A DNA stretch of 64,000 nt from Cryobacterium tepidiphilum (GCF_003716325.1 NZ_RDSR01000001.1:186001-250000), one strand, 5' to 3'; positions 15,959 to 24,102 are shown, counted from the stretch's first letter. Translations and numbers: made by a program. Notes: generated by a model not told the origin, from the letters alone.

Positions 15959-16468
15959 ATGACTGTGACGCGCTCATTCTTTGAGGTTCAATCTCCCTTC
16001 GAGCTGGATGTGCTTGTCGGGTCAGAGTCTGAGATAGGGAACGCGATACTCCGGTGGTCGATGGCTGGGCTGACCGTACGGATGGTGCGGGGCAGCAAGA
16101 TGCCGATCGTGTCGGAGCTCTTCGATGAGTTCAGTGCCGCACTGCAGTTCCCGCTCTATTTCGGCGAGAACTGGGATGCCTTCGATGAATGCTTGTCAGA
16201 TCTGGACTGGCTGCCCGTCGAGCGGGGGAGGGTCATCGTCGTGACGGCGCCCGAGCACGTCTTGACCATGACGGAGCCGCGCGCGATGCAGGTGCTCGTG
16301 AGATGTATCGAGGTCGCCGCTGCGGAATTCTCGAAACCGATCGTCGACGCGGGTGAAAATATCGACCGGGCGGCGATTCCTTTCCGCGTGGTCCTGGCTA
16401 CGCGGCCGGAATCAGTGCCGGCCGTTGCAGCGCGGTGGGCAGGCGTCCCCATGAGGATGCTCGGCTGA
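15959..16468 (+). CDS. Barstar-like protein
   Basis: 169 residues from ATG 15959 (GAGG six bases upstream). The diagnostic stretch FPLYFGENWDAFDECLSDLDW matches the barstar family core, in which a helix carries acidic residues that plug an RNase active site. Known barstars inhibit barnase-type ribonucleases inside the producing cell, but many genomes carry orphan barstars of unknown partner. No barnase-type RNase gene lies next to it: upstream is an exporter, downstream a convergent GNAT gene. It is longer than the 90-residue B. amyloliquefaciens barstar because of N- and C-terminal extensions. Base composition is milder than in the flanks, consistent with transfer. Confidence 0.8.
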   Translation: MTVTRSFFEVQSPFELDVLVGSESEIGNAILRWSMAGLTVRMVRGSKMPIVSELFDEFSAALQFPLYFGENWDAFDECLSDLDWLPVERGRVIVVTAPEHVLTMTEPRAMQVLVRCIEVAAAEFSKPIVDAGENIDRAAIPFRVVLATRPESVPAVAARWAGVPMRMLG

Positions 16469-16488
16469 CCCTCACCGCGGCGGCCGGT

Positions 16489-16983
16489 TCAGACCAAGCC
16501 GGTCAGGTCCATCCGCCAGTCGTTGGACTCCGCCCAGGTGCCTTTGGGGTACTCGAACGAGCTCGTGCCGACGAGTTCGAAGCCGGCCCTGCGGCATACC
16601 GCGTTAGACGCGGCGTGATCGACGCGGGGGAACGCGTGCAGATGACGGCGAGTAGCGCGCAAGGCCGCTCGGGAGGCGACCAGTCGCAGTGCGGCCGTGG
16701 CGTACCCGTGGCCGCCGAACTCCGAGAAGATCGCGTATCCCGTTTCGTACACCTCGTGACCGTCCCAGCTGCGCGCCCAATATCCGATCGAGCCGATCGC
16801 CACCTCGCCCAGGCGAACGACCATCATCTCGCCATCCTCAAGATGCAGGTAGCGCTGGTGGCGGCCACCCACCGCTTCTTCGAGCTCTGGTCCCCCGAGG
16901 TGCCTCGTCATTGCCGGCGTGTTCTGTCGTCGCAGCACATCCAGTCCGGCGTCGGACCACGGCTCGAGGTGAAGAGCACTCAT
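16489..16983 (-). CDS. GNAT family N-acetyltransferase
   Basis: 164 residues from ATG 16983. The fold signature is present: YLHLEDGEMMVVRLGEVAIGSIGYWAR, a beta-bulge region GYAIFSEFGGHGYATAALRLVASRA (the acetyl-CoA pyrophosphate loop, here GGHGYA), then HAFPRVDHAASNAVCRRAGFELVG, typical of RimJ/RimL-like GNATs that modify protein N-termini or small amines. Ending KGTWAESNDWRMDL. Acceptor unknown. TAACGT lies seven bases ahead of the ATG, so the transcript may be near-leaderless. It is convergent with the barstar gene and divergent from the ProRS gene. Confidence 0.85.
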   Translation of the reverse strand: MSALHLEPWSDAGLDVLRRQNTPAMTRHLGGPELEEAVGGRHQRYLHLEDGEMMVVRLGEVAIGSIGYWARSWDGHEVYETGYAIFSEFGGHGYATAALRLVASRAALRATRRHLHAFPRVDHAASNAVCRRAGFELVGTSSFEYPKGTWAESNDWRMDLTGLV

Positions 16984-17100
16984 AAGTGGAACGTTACCTG
17001 TCGCCGCCGACACGGCGTGGGCGTGCTGGTGCTTATGAGGCGCCCGAGCTCGGCTCCTGCGAGCTATCGCTGAACTTCGCGCTGCCGGTAGCGTTGCCCA

Positions 17101-18525
17101 ATGGCGCATAGCAGTCGGACGAACGTTCTCACCTCCCAGCAGGATGACTTTCCCCGCTGGTACCAGGACGTCTTGGAGAAGGCCGAGCTGGCCGAGAACG
17201 GTCCGGTGCGCGGCACGATGGTGATCCGACCGTATGCCTACTGGCTCTGGGAGCGGATGCAGGCTGAGGTGGACGGGCGGATCAAGGCGACCGGCGCCGA
17301 GAACGTCTATCTGCCCCTGTTCATCCCGCAGTCATACCTGGCACGAGAGGCCGAGCATGTCGAGGGTTTCAGCCCCGAACTTGCGGTAGTCACGCACGCG
17401 GGCGGTAAGGAGTTGCCTGAGCCTGTCGTCGTCAGGCCCACGAGCGAAACCTTGTTCGGCGAGTTGATGTCCAAGTGGATCCAGTCGCATCGCGATCTGC
17501 CCATGTTGCTGAACCGATGGGCGAATGTTGTGCGGTGGGAGATGAGGCCCCGCCTGTTCCTGCGTACGTCGGAGTTCCTCTGGCAGGAGGGCCACACCGC
17601 GCATGCGACTCGCGAAGAGGCGAACGCTTATGCGCTTCGAATTCACCTGGACGTGTATCGCGATTTCTTGCAGAACGTTCTCGCAATTCCGGTGCTTGTA
17701 GGCGTGAAATCCCGGCGCGAGCGGTTCGCGGGGGCCATCAACACGATGACCTGCGAGGCCATGATGGGAGATGGCAAGGCGCTGCAGATGGCTACGAGTC
17801 ACGAGTTGGGGCAGAACTTTGCGAAGGCGTTCGACATCACCTTTGCCAGCAGCTCAGGGCAGGTCGAACCGTGCTGGACGACCTCGTGGGGCTCCAGCAC
17901 GCGGATGGTCGGTGGGCTGATCATGGCGCACGGTGATGACCAAGGAATCCGCATACCGCCCCGCGTCGCGCCGGTGCAGGTGGTTGTCCTCGCGGTGAAA
18001 GTCGACGAGCGGACGATGACGATTGGTTCCTCGCTCGTCCGCGAACTGATCACGGCAGGAGTGCGTGCCCGGCTCGACAATCGGACAACGCAGGGCTTTG
18101 GCCGGCGTGCCACAGAGTGGGAGCTCAAGGGTGTCCCGGTGCGGTTGGAGGTCGGTCCTCGAGATCTCCAATCGGGCCACGCGACGATCGTGCGACGCGA
18201 CGGCGGCGCCAAGGAATCGGTCAGGCTCGAGGCGGTCAGCACAACCATTGTCGCCCTGCTGGAGAGCATTCACACAGAGATGATAGAGGCCGCCCGTCAG
18301 CGACTGATGGACCGCACTGTGGAGGCTGCGTCCGTGACCGAGGCACTTGACGCTGCCAAGGCAGGATTTGCGCGAATCCCCTGGGAGCAACTCGGTGAGG
18401 AAGGCGAGGACGCGCTCAACCGCGAGGCTGTGAGTGTCCGCTGCCTGCAAACCCGGCAAGGAACAGTGCCCGGAAACGGCGACCTGGCCTCCGACCTGAT
18501 GGCGATTGTCGGCCGCAGTTATTGA
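17101..18525 (+). CDS. proS: Prolyl-tRNA synthetase, short archaeal/eukaryal type
   Basis: 474 residues, class II synthetase. Recognisable parts: MVIRPYAYWLWERMQ near the N-terminus, VVVRPTSETLFGELMSKWI, motif 2 RWEMRPRLFLRTSEFLWQEGHTAH, the EPCWTTSWGSSTRM segment, motif 3 HGDDQGIRIPPRVAP, then an anticodon-binding domain and a C-terminal extension. The length, the absence of the large editing insertion between motifs 2 and 3, and these motifs place it with the eukaryal/archaeal-type enzyme and not the roughly 580-residue bacterial type usual in actinobacteria. It may be a second, horizontally acquired copy, for instance for resistance to a ProRS inhibitor; whether the genome has another proS cannot be seen here. 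TAGCGT stands six bases before ATG, suggesting a leaderless mRNA. Confidence 0.9.
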   Translation: MAHSSRTNVLTSQQDDFPRWYQDVLEKAELAENGPVRGTMVIRPYAYWLWERMQAEVDGRIKATGAENVYLPLFIPQSYLAREAEHVEGFSPELAVVTHAGGKELPEPVVVRPTSETLFGELMSKWIQSHRDLPMLLNRWANVVRWEMRPRLFLRTSEFLWQEGHTAHATREEANAYALRIHLDVYRDFLQNVLAIPVLVGVKSRRERFAGAINTMTCEAMMGDGKALQMATSHELGQNFAKAFDITFASSSGQVEPCWTTSWGSSTRMVGGLIMAHGDDQGIRIPPRVAPVQVVVLAVKVDERTMTIGSSLVRELITAGVRARLDNRTTQGFGRRATEWELKGVPVRLEVGPRDLQSGHATIVRRDGGAKESVRLEAVSTTIVALLESIHTEMIEAARQRLMDRTVEAASVTEALDAAKAGFARIPWEQLGEEGEDALNREAVSVRCLQTRQGTVPGNGDLASDLMAIVGRSY

Positions 18526-18630
18526 CCATGCACGTCGTGACTAAGGAACGACGCCCGCCGGAGCACTGGCTGCCTTAAGAACCGAAAGCTCTCGATGAGA
18601 ACGGCCTTGATCGAGCGCGGGGCGGGGGGC

Positions 18631-18659
18631 TTGACGTTTCACTTGCATTTTGCAAGTAT
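18631..18659 (+). promoter_or_regulatory. Promoter and HxlR-type operator of the VOC-hxlR pair
   Basis: ACTTGCATTTTGCAAGT (18641-18657) is a perfect 7-bp dyad with a 3-bp centre, placed between a TTGACG -35 (18631-18636) and the start of the VOC gene at 18667. Position and symmetry fit autoregulation by the HxlR protein encoded just downstream. Confidence 0.6.
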
Positions 18660-18666
18660 CGACCGC

Positions 18667-19071
18667 ATGAACCTCTTCATCACTTGTCCGGTCGAGAGCG
18701 TCGAGCGCGCGACCGCCTTCTACACCGCCCTCGGCTGGACCCTCAATGCCGAGATGTCCGATCACAACGTGTCGTGCTTCAAGATCGCGCCCGAGCAGTA
18801 CGTCATGCTCGGCAGCCGTGAGATGTACGCGAGCGTCGGCGCCACCGAGGAGTTGATCGGCGGGCCCGACACCCCCTCCAAAGTGACCGTCTCGTTCGGC
18901 CTCGGCAGCCGTGAGGCCGTCGATGAACTCGTCGAGCGCGCCGGCGCTGCCGGCGGACGTGTCGGTGACATCGACGACTACCCCTTCATGTACCAGCGCC
19001 AGTTCGACGACCCTGACGGCTACCACTACTCCCCGTTCTGGATGAAGCCGGACACCGATCCGATCGCGTGA
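18667..19071 (+). CDS. VOC (glyoxalase/bleomycin-resistance) family protein
   Basis: 134 residues from ATG 18667. The vicinal-oxygen-chelate fold is visible: MNLFITCPVESVERATAFYTALG at the start, a middle strand with YVMLGSREMY, and a second half with SFGLGSREAVDELVERAGAAGG ending YQRQFDDPDGYHYSPFWM, where D and E/H-like metal positions are expected. Most such stand-alone VOC proteins have no assigned substrate. It overlaps the HxlR gene by 4 bp (GTGA) and shares a palindromic promoter, so the two probably form a self-regulated detoxification or sensing pair. A start further upstream is open but would place the palindrome inside the coding region. Confidence 0.86.
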   Translation: MNLFITCPVESVERATAFYTALGWTLNAEMSDHNVSCFKIAPEQYVMLGSREMYASVGATEELIGGPDTPSKVTVSFGLGSREAVDELVERAGAAGGRVGDIDDYPFMYQRQFDDPDGYHYSPFWMKPDTDPIA

Positions 19072-19349
19072 GTGACCTCGCCGCAGCCCTCGACATTGTC
19101 GGAGCACGGTGGGCCCTGCTCATCGTGGAGCGGCTGCTCGACGGGCCGCAGCGATACGGGGACCTGCAGCGCGACCTCGGAGTGCCGACGAACATGCTCG
19201 CGACCCGCCTGCGCGAGCTCGAAGCGGCCGGCGTGCTGTCCCGTCTGCCGCTCCGGCACAACACCAGGGCCTACGCGCTGACCGATCGCGGGCTTGCCTT
19301 GCGCGAGGCGATAATCGCGCTCGGACGCTGGGGCGCCGAAGAGGCCTAG
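19068..19349 (+). CDS. HxlR family transcriptional regulator
   Basis: 93 residues from GTG 19068. A winged helix-turn-helix is evident: ALDIVGARWALLIVERLLDGPQRYGDLQRDLG, then NMLATRLRELEAAGVLSRLPL and YALTDRGLALREAI, the standard HxlR pattern. The protein begins directly with the helix and lacks the usual N-terminal cysteine, so thiol-based sensing like HypR seems unlikely. It probably binds the ACTTGCA dyad at 18641-18657 to repress its own two-gene operon. Confidence 0.88.
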   Translation: MSDLAAALDIVGARWALLIVERLLDGPQRYGDLQRDLGVPTNMLATRLRELEAAGVLSRLPLRHNTRAYALTDRGLALREAIIALGRWGAEEA

Positions 19350-19471
19350 GTGTGGCGCCTGGCCCCAAGCCCTCGATCGGCATGGTCGCGTTGCGTCGCG
19401 ACGACGAATTGCTCCCGTGACGTGCGTAGTTGAGGTCGGATCGCCGGCATCTTGTCGACTAACATTCGGGC

Positions 19472-19699
19472 ATGGCAAATCCAGCTCCGATCGATGATGT
19501 CGCGATCGGTGGTGAGGTCATCCGCCTCGGGCAGTTCCTGAAATTCGCTGGACTCCTCGACTCCGGCGGAGACGTGAAAGAGGCCATCATCGACGGCCTT
19601 GTGGCCGTGAACGGCGAAGTTGATCGCCGACGCGGAAGGCAACTGCAGCCCGGCGACATCGTCAGCTTCGATGGACGCAGGGTTCGCGTCTGCCCGTGA
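19472..19699 (+). CDS. S4-domain RNA-binding protein, YbcJ-like
   Basis: 75 residues, the full length of the family. The S4 fold is clear: IRLGQFLKFAGLLDSGGDVKEAIIDGLVAVNGE followed by RRRGRQLQPGDIVSFDGR. Such small S4 proteins are thought to bind structured RNA such as rRNA or tRNA; the precise role is unknown. TAACAT (19460-19465) with six bases to the ATG indicates a leaderless transcript. Convergent with the histidine phosphatase, ten bases apart. Confidence 0.9.
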   Translation: MANPAPIDDVAIGGEVIRLGQFLKFAGLLDSGGDVKEAIIDGLVAVNGEVDRRRGRQLQPGDIVSFDGRRVRVCP

Positions 19700-19709
19700 G
19701 CGGACCGGC

Positions 19710-20366
19710 TCAGGACTCTGACGGCACCACGGGTAGCTCGAGCCCGTAGTTCCAGGACATGATGGCCGGCTGCTCGCGGTAATAGCTCAGCACGGACACT
19801 GATCCCGCATCCAGGGTTATCTGCGCACCGAATCGAGGGGCCAGTCGCAGGTACACGGCGGTCAGGATGCGCAAGAAGTGGCCGTGTGCCACCAAGGCGA
19901 CGTCTCCGTTGGCCATCGCAGGCAGTACCCGGGTGAGAACGCGTGACGCGCGCGCAGCAACTTCTTCCACCGTCTCACCCGGCGTCTGCCCACGGATCAC
20001 GCCGTGGGTGAACGCGCTCCAGTTGTAGCCGAGCTCGCTGCGAATGTCGCGCGTTGTGCGTCCCTCGTATCCGCCGTAGTCCCATTCGACGAGGAGGGGG
20101 TCCACTTCAGCATCGAGGCCAGCTAGTTCGGCAGTCCGTCGCGCGCGCTGCAGCGGCGATGTCAGGACGAGCGAGAACTCGTAGCCGACGAGCAGCTTGC
20201 CGGCACCACGGGCAAGGTCCTCTCCTCGGGCAGTGAGGGGAATGTCGGTGAGGCCCGTGTGCTTGCCACTCTTCGACCACTCCGTTTCCCCGTGGCGAAG
20301 GAGAATCAGCTTCCCCGATGGGTTATCCGGCGCGGGGTGGTCGGGCAGTGGATCGTTGGTGAGCAC
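19710..20366 (-). CDS. Histidine phosphatase family protein
   Basis: 218 residues from GTG 20366. The phosphate-accepting motif LLRHGETEWS is near the start; the second arginine and glutamate are in SPLQRARRTAEL and VEWDYGGYEG, and the second histidine in LVAHGHFLRIL. This is the complete catalytic set of phosphoglycerate-mutase-like phosphatases. Substrate is not predictable; cofactor-dependent mutase is less likely than a broad phosphatase because the sequence is short. TACTGT lies exactly six bases upstream of the GTG, which supports this start and a leaderless mRNA. Confidence 0.9.
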   Translation of the reverse strand: MLTNDPLPDHPAPDNPSGKLILLRHGETEWSKSGKHTGLTDIPLTARGEDLARGAGKLLVGYEFSLVLTSPLQRARRTAELAGLDAEVDPLLVEWDYGGYEGRTTRDIRSELGYNWSAFTHGVIRGQTPGETVEEVAARASRVLTRVLPAMANGDVALVAHGHFLRILTAVYLRLAPRFGAQITLDAGSVSVLSYYREQPAIMSWNYGLELPVVPSES

Positions 20367-20470
20367 ATTTCAACAGTAGTGTCGAGTTCGCTCGGGTCTT
20401 CACGGGCGAGAAGTGATGGCCAAAGCTCAGCGCGGCCTGTCGCTGTAGGTTGTAGGTTCCCGGAAACGAG

Positions 20471-20497
20471 AAAACCCCCGGCTCGGCCGAGGGTTTT
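20471..20497 (-). terminator. Terminator after tRNA-Phe
   Basis: AAAACCCCCGGC and GCCGAGGGTTTT form a 12-bp stem with one mismatch and a 3-base loop, ending in TTTT on the minus strand, just past the tRNA-Phe gene. Confidence 0.85.
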
Positions 20498-20502
20498 CGC
20501 AG

Positions 20503-20575
20503 TGGCTCCGACCGGCATCGATCCGGTGACCTTTCGATTTTCAGTCGAACGCTCTACCAACTGAGCTACAGAGCC
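20503..20575 (-). tRNA. tRNA-Phe (GAA)
   Basis: 73 nt. Begins GGCTCTGTAGCTCAG, anticodon loop CTGAAAA gives GAA, and the T arm is followed by GGAGCC pairing with the 5' end. No encoded CCA. Confidence 0.95.
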
Positions 20576-20606
20576 GTGAAGGCCGCAATGCGGCCGTCTA
20601 AGACAA

Positions 20607-20628
20607 AAGCCCTTCCTCAGAAGGGCTT
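20607..20628 (-). terminator. Terminator after tRNA-Asp
   Basis: AAGCCCTT (20607-20614) pairs with AAGGGCTT (20621-20628), with TTTTGTCTT following on the minus strand. Confidence 0.75.
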
Positions 20629-20636
20629 GTCGCCTG

Positions 20637-20710
20637 CGACCCTGACCGGACTTGAACCGGCGACCTCCGCCGTGACAGGGCGGCGCGCTAACCAACTGCG
20701 CTACAGGGCC
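20637..20710 (-). tRNA. tRNA-Asp (GTC)
   Basis: 74 nt. Begins GGCCCTGTAGCGCAG, anticodon loop CTGTCAC gives GTC, closes with CAGGGTC and discriminator G. Second in a Glu-Asp-Phe minus-strand cluster. Confidence 0.95.
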
Positions 20711-20748
20711 AAATGTGAAACCTTTGGTGCTTTTTTCAATTATAGGCG

Positions 20749-20821
20749 TGACCCCAACGGGATTCGAACCCGTGTTAACGCCGTGAAAGGGCGCCGTCCT
20801 AGGCCGCTAAACGATGGGGCC
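20749..20821 (-). tRNA. tRNA-Glu (TTC)
   Basis: 73 nt. Begins GGCCCCATCGTTTAGC, anticodon loop CTTTCAC gives TTC, closes with TGGGGTC and discriminator A. First gene of the cluster. Confidence 0.95.
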
Positions 20822-21201
20822 GGCGAGGTCACAAACCGCATGACTTCCGACGCATAAGCATAAGGGGCATTTGCTTCAATGCCAAAATCGAGGCGGATGC
20901 CGCGGGCAACCCCTGTCGACAGGCGCGCGTCGCGGCACCCGGAATTCGGTGCGGCGCGCGCAATTGCGCGCACTGTGACCCAGGTTCCAGTGCTTCCGGC
21001 GAGGCCCAGCGCACGGAAAGCGCAGAGAAAGGGGAGCGGGCGGCGCGATTTCACCCCGGAATTGGGGGGAAACGTACCCAGCTCGGGGGTCATCGGCGGG
21101 CCGCGACTCGCCCTCGGGCCGCTCGCTTGTTACCGTGAACAGTCGCCACTCAAGGCAACGAGACATCGAAGACGACTCACTGGGCCGCCGATCGGGGAAG
21201 T
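20822..21201. other. Intergenic region between tRNA cluster and cell-wall hydrolases
   Basis: 380 bp between divergent units. It must carry the promoters of the tRNA cluster and of the hydrolase pair. I see no convincing gene, no clear riboswitch fold and no strong inverted repeat. Confidence 0.5.
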
Positions 21202-22575
21202 ATGCATCGCACCGGAATCGCGACGAATCGCGGAGCGTGGGCAGGTCTGCGCACTTTACGAACTCGACGCGAAGGTCGACTTTCACGGCTTTCGGGGGGT
21301 GCGATCGCCGCGGTGATTGCGCTCGTCGTCTCGCTCGCGGGCCCCGCGCACTCCGCGCTTGCCGTCGACTATCCGACCTGGGACGAGCTGCAGCAGGCGA
21401 AGTCGAACACCGCTGCCGCCGCTGCCAAGGTCGCCGAGATCAAGACGTTGATCGGCGGCCTGCAGGACCAGGTCGCGGCGACCGAGGCTGAAGCCGAGGC
21501 TAAGGGTGTTGCGCTCCAGGACGCGCAGTTCGCGTTCGACGCTGCGACCCGGCGCGCTGCGGACCTCGCCGCGCAGGCCAAAGAGAGTGCGAAGACAGCG
21601 GATGCCGCCACCCGGCAGGCCGGCCAGCTCGCCTCCCAGCTCTACCGCACCGGTGGCACCGACCTGAGCGTGAATCTTCTCCTCCAGGGCAGCGGCAACG
21701 GCGCCGGTGCCGAACAGCTGCTCTCCAAGCTCGGGAGCATGTCGAAGCTCGTCGAGCGCAGCACCGAGATCTACGAGGACGCGCAGACGGCCGAGAACAC
21801 CGCCCGGTCGCTCGGTGACCAGGCCGAAGCCGCCAAGAAGGTGCGGGAACAGCGTCGCGTCGAGGCGCAGAAGGCGATGGCTGAGGCGCAGGCGGCAGCG
21901 GATGCGGCAGCAGCCGCCCTCGCCGAGTCGCAGGCGAAGAGCGTCGAGCTCAAGCAGCAGCTCGCGTTCCTGCAAGACACCGAGGCGAAGACGGCGACGG
22001 CCTACAAGGAAGGCGTTGCCGAACGAGCGCGCATCGCGGCCGCGAAGGAAGCGGCGCGGCGCGCTGCCGAGGAGGCGGCGCGCGAGGCGGCCGCGGAGGC
22101 GGCTGCCGAGAGCGGGAGTTCCGGCGCGGGACTCGGCGGCGGCTACGTCGGCGACGAGGGCTGGGCTGTGCCTGCCAATGGGCGCATCACCGACGGGTAC
22201 GGCCCCCGCGCGGTGATCTGCGGCAACGACGGCTGCAGCAAGGGGTACCACTCGGGCACCGACCTCGGGGCCGGCTGCGGCGCGAACATTTATGCCGCGC
22301 ACTCCGGAACCGTCGACTACGCCGGCCGCATGGGAACGTACGGCAACTTCATCCTGCTCGACAACGGCGGCGGGGTGTCCACCGGCTACGCCCACATCGT
22401 CGACGGCGGAATCCACGTCGACTACGGCGAGCACGTGGAGGCGGGCGAGGTGATCGCCAGCGTCGGCGAGACCGGCGCCGCCGACGGCTGCCACCTGCAC
22501 TTCGAGGTCCGGATCAACGGCAGCACCATCGACGCCGAACCGTTCATGGCCGACAGGGGGGCGCCACTTGGCTGA
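21202..22575 (+). CDS. Secreted M23 family peptidoglycan endopeptidase with coiled coil
   Basis: 457 residues. A basic N-terminus and signal peptide end near AHSALA (about residue 54), followed by a long Ala/Glu/Lys coiled coil (about 58-300) and a C-terminal LytM/M23 domain. The zinc ligands are visible in YHSGTDLGAGCG (HxxxD) and CHLHFEVRINGS (HxH). M23 enzymes cut peptide cross-links in peptidoglycan; coiled-coil versions usually need activation by partners such as FtsEX. It overlaps the next gene by 8 bp, and the coiled coil of that protein is homologous (YPTWDELQQAK here, YPSWDDVQKAK there), so the pair arose by tandem duplication with different catalytic ends. Confidence 0.9.
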   Translation: MHRTGIATNRGAWAGLRTLRTRREGRLSRLSGGAIAAVIALVVSLAGPAHSALAVDYPTWDELQQAKSNTAAAAAKVAEIKTLIGGLQDQVAATEAEAEAKGVALQDAQFAFDAATRRAADLAAQAKESAKTADAATRQAGQLASQLYRTGGTDLSVNLLLQGSGNGAGAEQLLSKLGSMSKLVERSTEIYEDAQTAENTARSLGDQAEAAKKVREQRRVEAQKAMAEAQAAADAAAAALAESQAKSVELKQQLAFLQDTEAKTATAYKEGVAERARIAAAKEAARRAAEEAAREAAAEAAAESGSSGAGLGGGYVGDEGWAVPANGRITDGYGPRAVICGNDGCSKGYHSGTDLGAGCGANIYAAHSGTVDYAGRMGTYGNFILLDNGGGVSTGYAHIVDGGIHVDYGEHVEAGEVIASVGETGAADGCHLHFEVRINGSTIDAEPFMADRGAPLG

Positions 22576-24037
22576 CACCACCACGGGCAAGCCGAGGGGG
22601 TTCTTCTCGCGGCTGAGGCCACGCACGATGCTTTCCGTCGTCGCCGTGGGAGCGACCGGTGCCGTCGCGGCATCCGCTGGCATCGCCATGCCGGCCGCCT
22701 TCGCCGACCAGAACTACCCGAGCTGGGACGACGTTCAGAAGGCGAAGCAGAACGAGGCGGCGACGAAGGCGGAGATCGACAAGATCGGCTCCCTGCTCAC
22801 CGGCCTGCAGCTCGCCGCCGAAGAGGCGTCCATCCGCTCGCAGAAGGCCGCGGAGGCGTATCGGGTGTCGCTCGACGACCTCGCCGCGGCCAAGGCCCGT
22901 GAAGAGAGCCTCACGACCCAGGCGGCGGCCGCCAAGAAGAAGGCCGAGACGTCGAAGATGCGGGCCGGCCTCATCGCCGCACACCTGGCCAAGACGGGCG
23001 CGCAGAACCTCTCGCTCAACCTGTTCCTGAACGGCAACGGCGCGACCGACCTGCTCCACCAGCTCGGCACGGCCAGCAAGCTGAGCGAGCAGTCTGAGCT
23101 GATCTACCGCGAGGCGCTGCAGGACCAGAACACGGCGGAGGCGCTCGGCGAACAGGCCGCGTCGGCGAAGGCCGAGCGGGAACGGCTTACCGCCGAGTCG
23201 AAGGACCGCTACAACGAGGCGAGTACCGCCGCGCAGGACGCCGAGGCGGCGTACACGACGCAGCAGGAGAAGTCCGACCAGCTGTTCGAGCAGCTGGCGG
23301 TGCTGAAGAACACGACCGCCGAGACCGAGCGCTCCTACCGCGCCGGCGTCGAGGCCGCCGCGGCGGCGAAGGCGCTGGCCGAGGCCCAGGCGGCCGCGGC
23401 GGCGAAGGCCAAAGCGGAGGCGGATGCGCGCGCCGCGAAGGAGGCCGCCGACAAGGCGGCCGCGGAAGCGGCCAAGCCCAAGCCCAGTCGGCCGAGCCCG
23501 CCCAAGCCGCCGGCCAGCGGCGGATCCAGCGGTGGATCCAGCGGCGGATCGAGCGGTGGGTCCAGCGGCGGATCGAGCGGTGGGTCCAGCGGCGGATCGA
23601 ACGACTCCGGCGGCTCCGGTGACTCCGGCGGTTCCGGAAGCGTTGGGGCGCCCAGCGCGGGCGCCGTCGACACCGCGATCTCCTTCGCGCGTGCGCAACT
23701 CGGGGAGCGCTACGAGCTCGGCGGTTCCGGTCCCAACGTTTGGGACTGCTCGGGGCTGACGCAGGCGGCATATGGCGCTGCAGGAATCTACATCGGCACG
23801 CACTCGGCGACCAACCAGTACTACACGATGGCGGACCGCGGGCTGCTGGTGCCGTTCAGCGATGTGCGGGTGGGCGACCTGGTGTTCTGGTCGAGCGGAT
23901 ACGACTACTACCACGTGGCGATCTACATGGGCGGCGGCCAGGTGCTCGAGGCTCCCGACGTCGGGAAGCCCGTGCGCATTCACGCGATCTGGGGCTGGGG
24001 CGACGTCGCCTCCTACGTGGGCCGCCCCTCCGCCTGA
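22568..24037 (+). CDS. Secreted NlpC/P60 peptidoglycan hydrolase with coiled coil
   Basis: 489 residues, TTG start at 22568 supported by AGGGGGG and by the 8-bp overlap with the M23 gene. Signal peptide ends near MPAAFA; coiled coil about residues 48-300; a Gly/Ser linker with seven 4-residue repeats; NlpC/P60 domain at the end with the catalytic cysteine in WDCSGLTQAAY, histidine in YYHVAIYMG and the third position in IHAIW. Family members cleave D-iGlu-DAP (or Lys) bonds. Together with the M23 partner this gives two different peptide cuts from one operon, probably for daughter-cell separation, as for RipA-type enzymes; that role is inference. Confidence 0.91.
   Translation: MADTTTGKPRGFFSRLRPRTMLSVVAVGATGAVAASAGIAMPAAFADQNYPSWDDVQKAKQNEAATKAEIDKIGSLLTGLQLAAEEASIRSQKAAEAYRVSLDDLAAAKAREESLTTQAAAAKKKAETSKMRAGLIAAHLAKTGAQNLSLNLFLNGNGATDLLHQLGTASKLSEQSELIYREALQDQNTAEALGEQAASAKAERERLTAESKDRYNEASTAAQDAEAAYTTQQEKSDQLFEQLAVLKNTTAETERSYRAGVEAAAAAKALAEAQAAAAAKAKAEADARAAKEAADKAAAEAAKPKPSRPSPPKPPASGGSSGGSSGGSSGGSSGGSSGGSSGGSNDSGGSGDSGGSGSVGAPSAGAVDTAISFARAQLGERYELGGSGPNVWDCSGLTQAAYGAAGIYIGTHSATNQYYTMADRGLLVPFSDVRVGDLVFWSSGYDYYHVAIYMGGGQVLEAPDVGKPVRIHAIWGWGDVASYVGRPSA
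23519..23602 (+). repeat. 12-bp tandem repeat encoding GGSS linker
   Basis: Seven units of about GGCGGATCCAGC encode six GGSS and a final GGSN within the NlpC/P60 protein. Unit number may vary between strains by slippage. Confidence 0.9.
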
Positions 24038-24102
24038 CCCGCCGGCGCGATCCGGCGCATCCGTGCCGCTGACTCGCGGACTTGCGCCTTCGTATCGACG
24101 CG

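Noticed and set aside
20503-20821. tRNA cluster as an integration site for a mobile island
   Set aside because: No integrase gene and no duplicated tRNA 3' end were found near it; the neighbouring hydrolase genes are core-like.
23519-23602. Short regular repeats resembling a CRISPR array
   Set aside because: The 12-bp units have no spacers and encode a Gly/Ser linker in frame within a secreted hydrolase.
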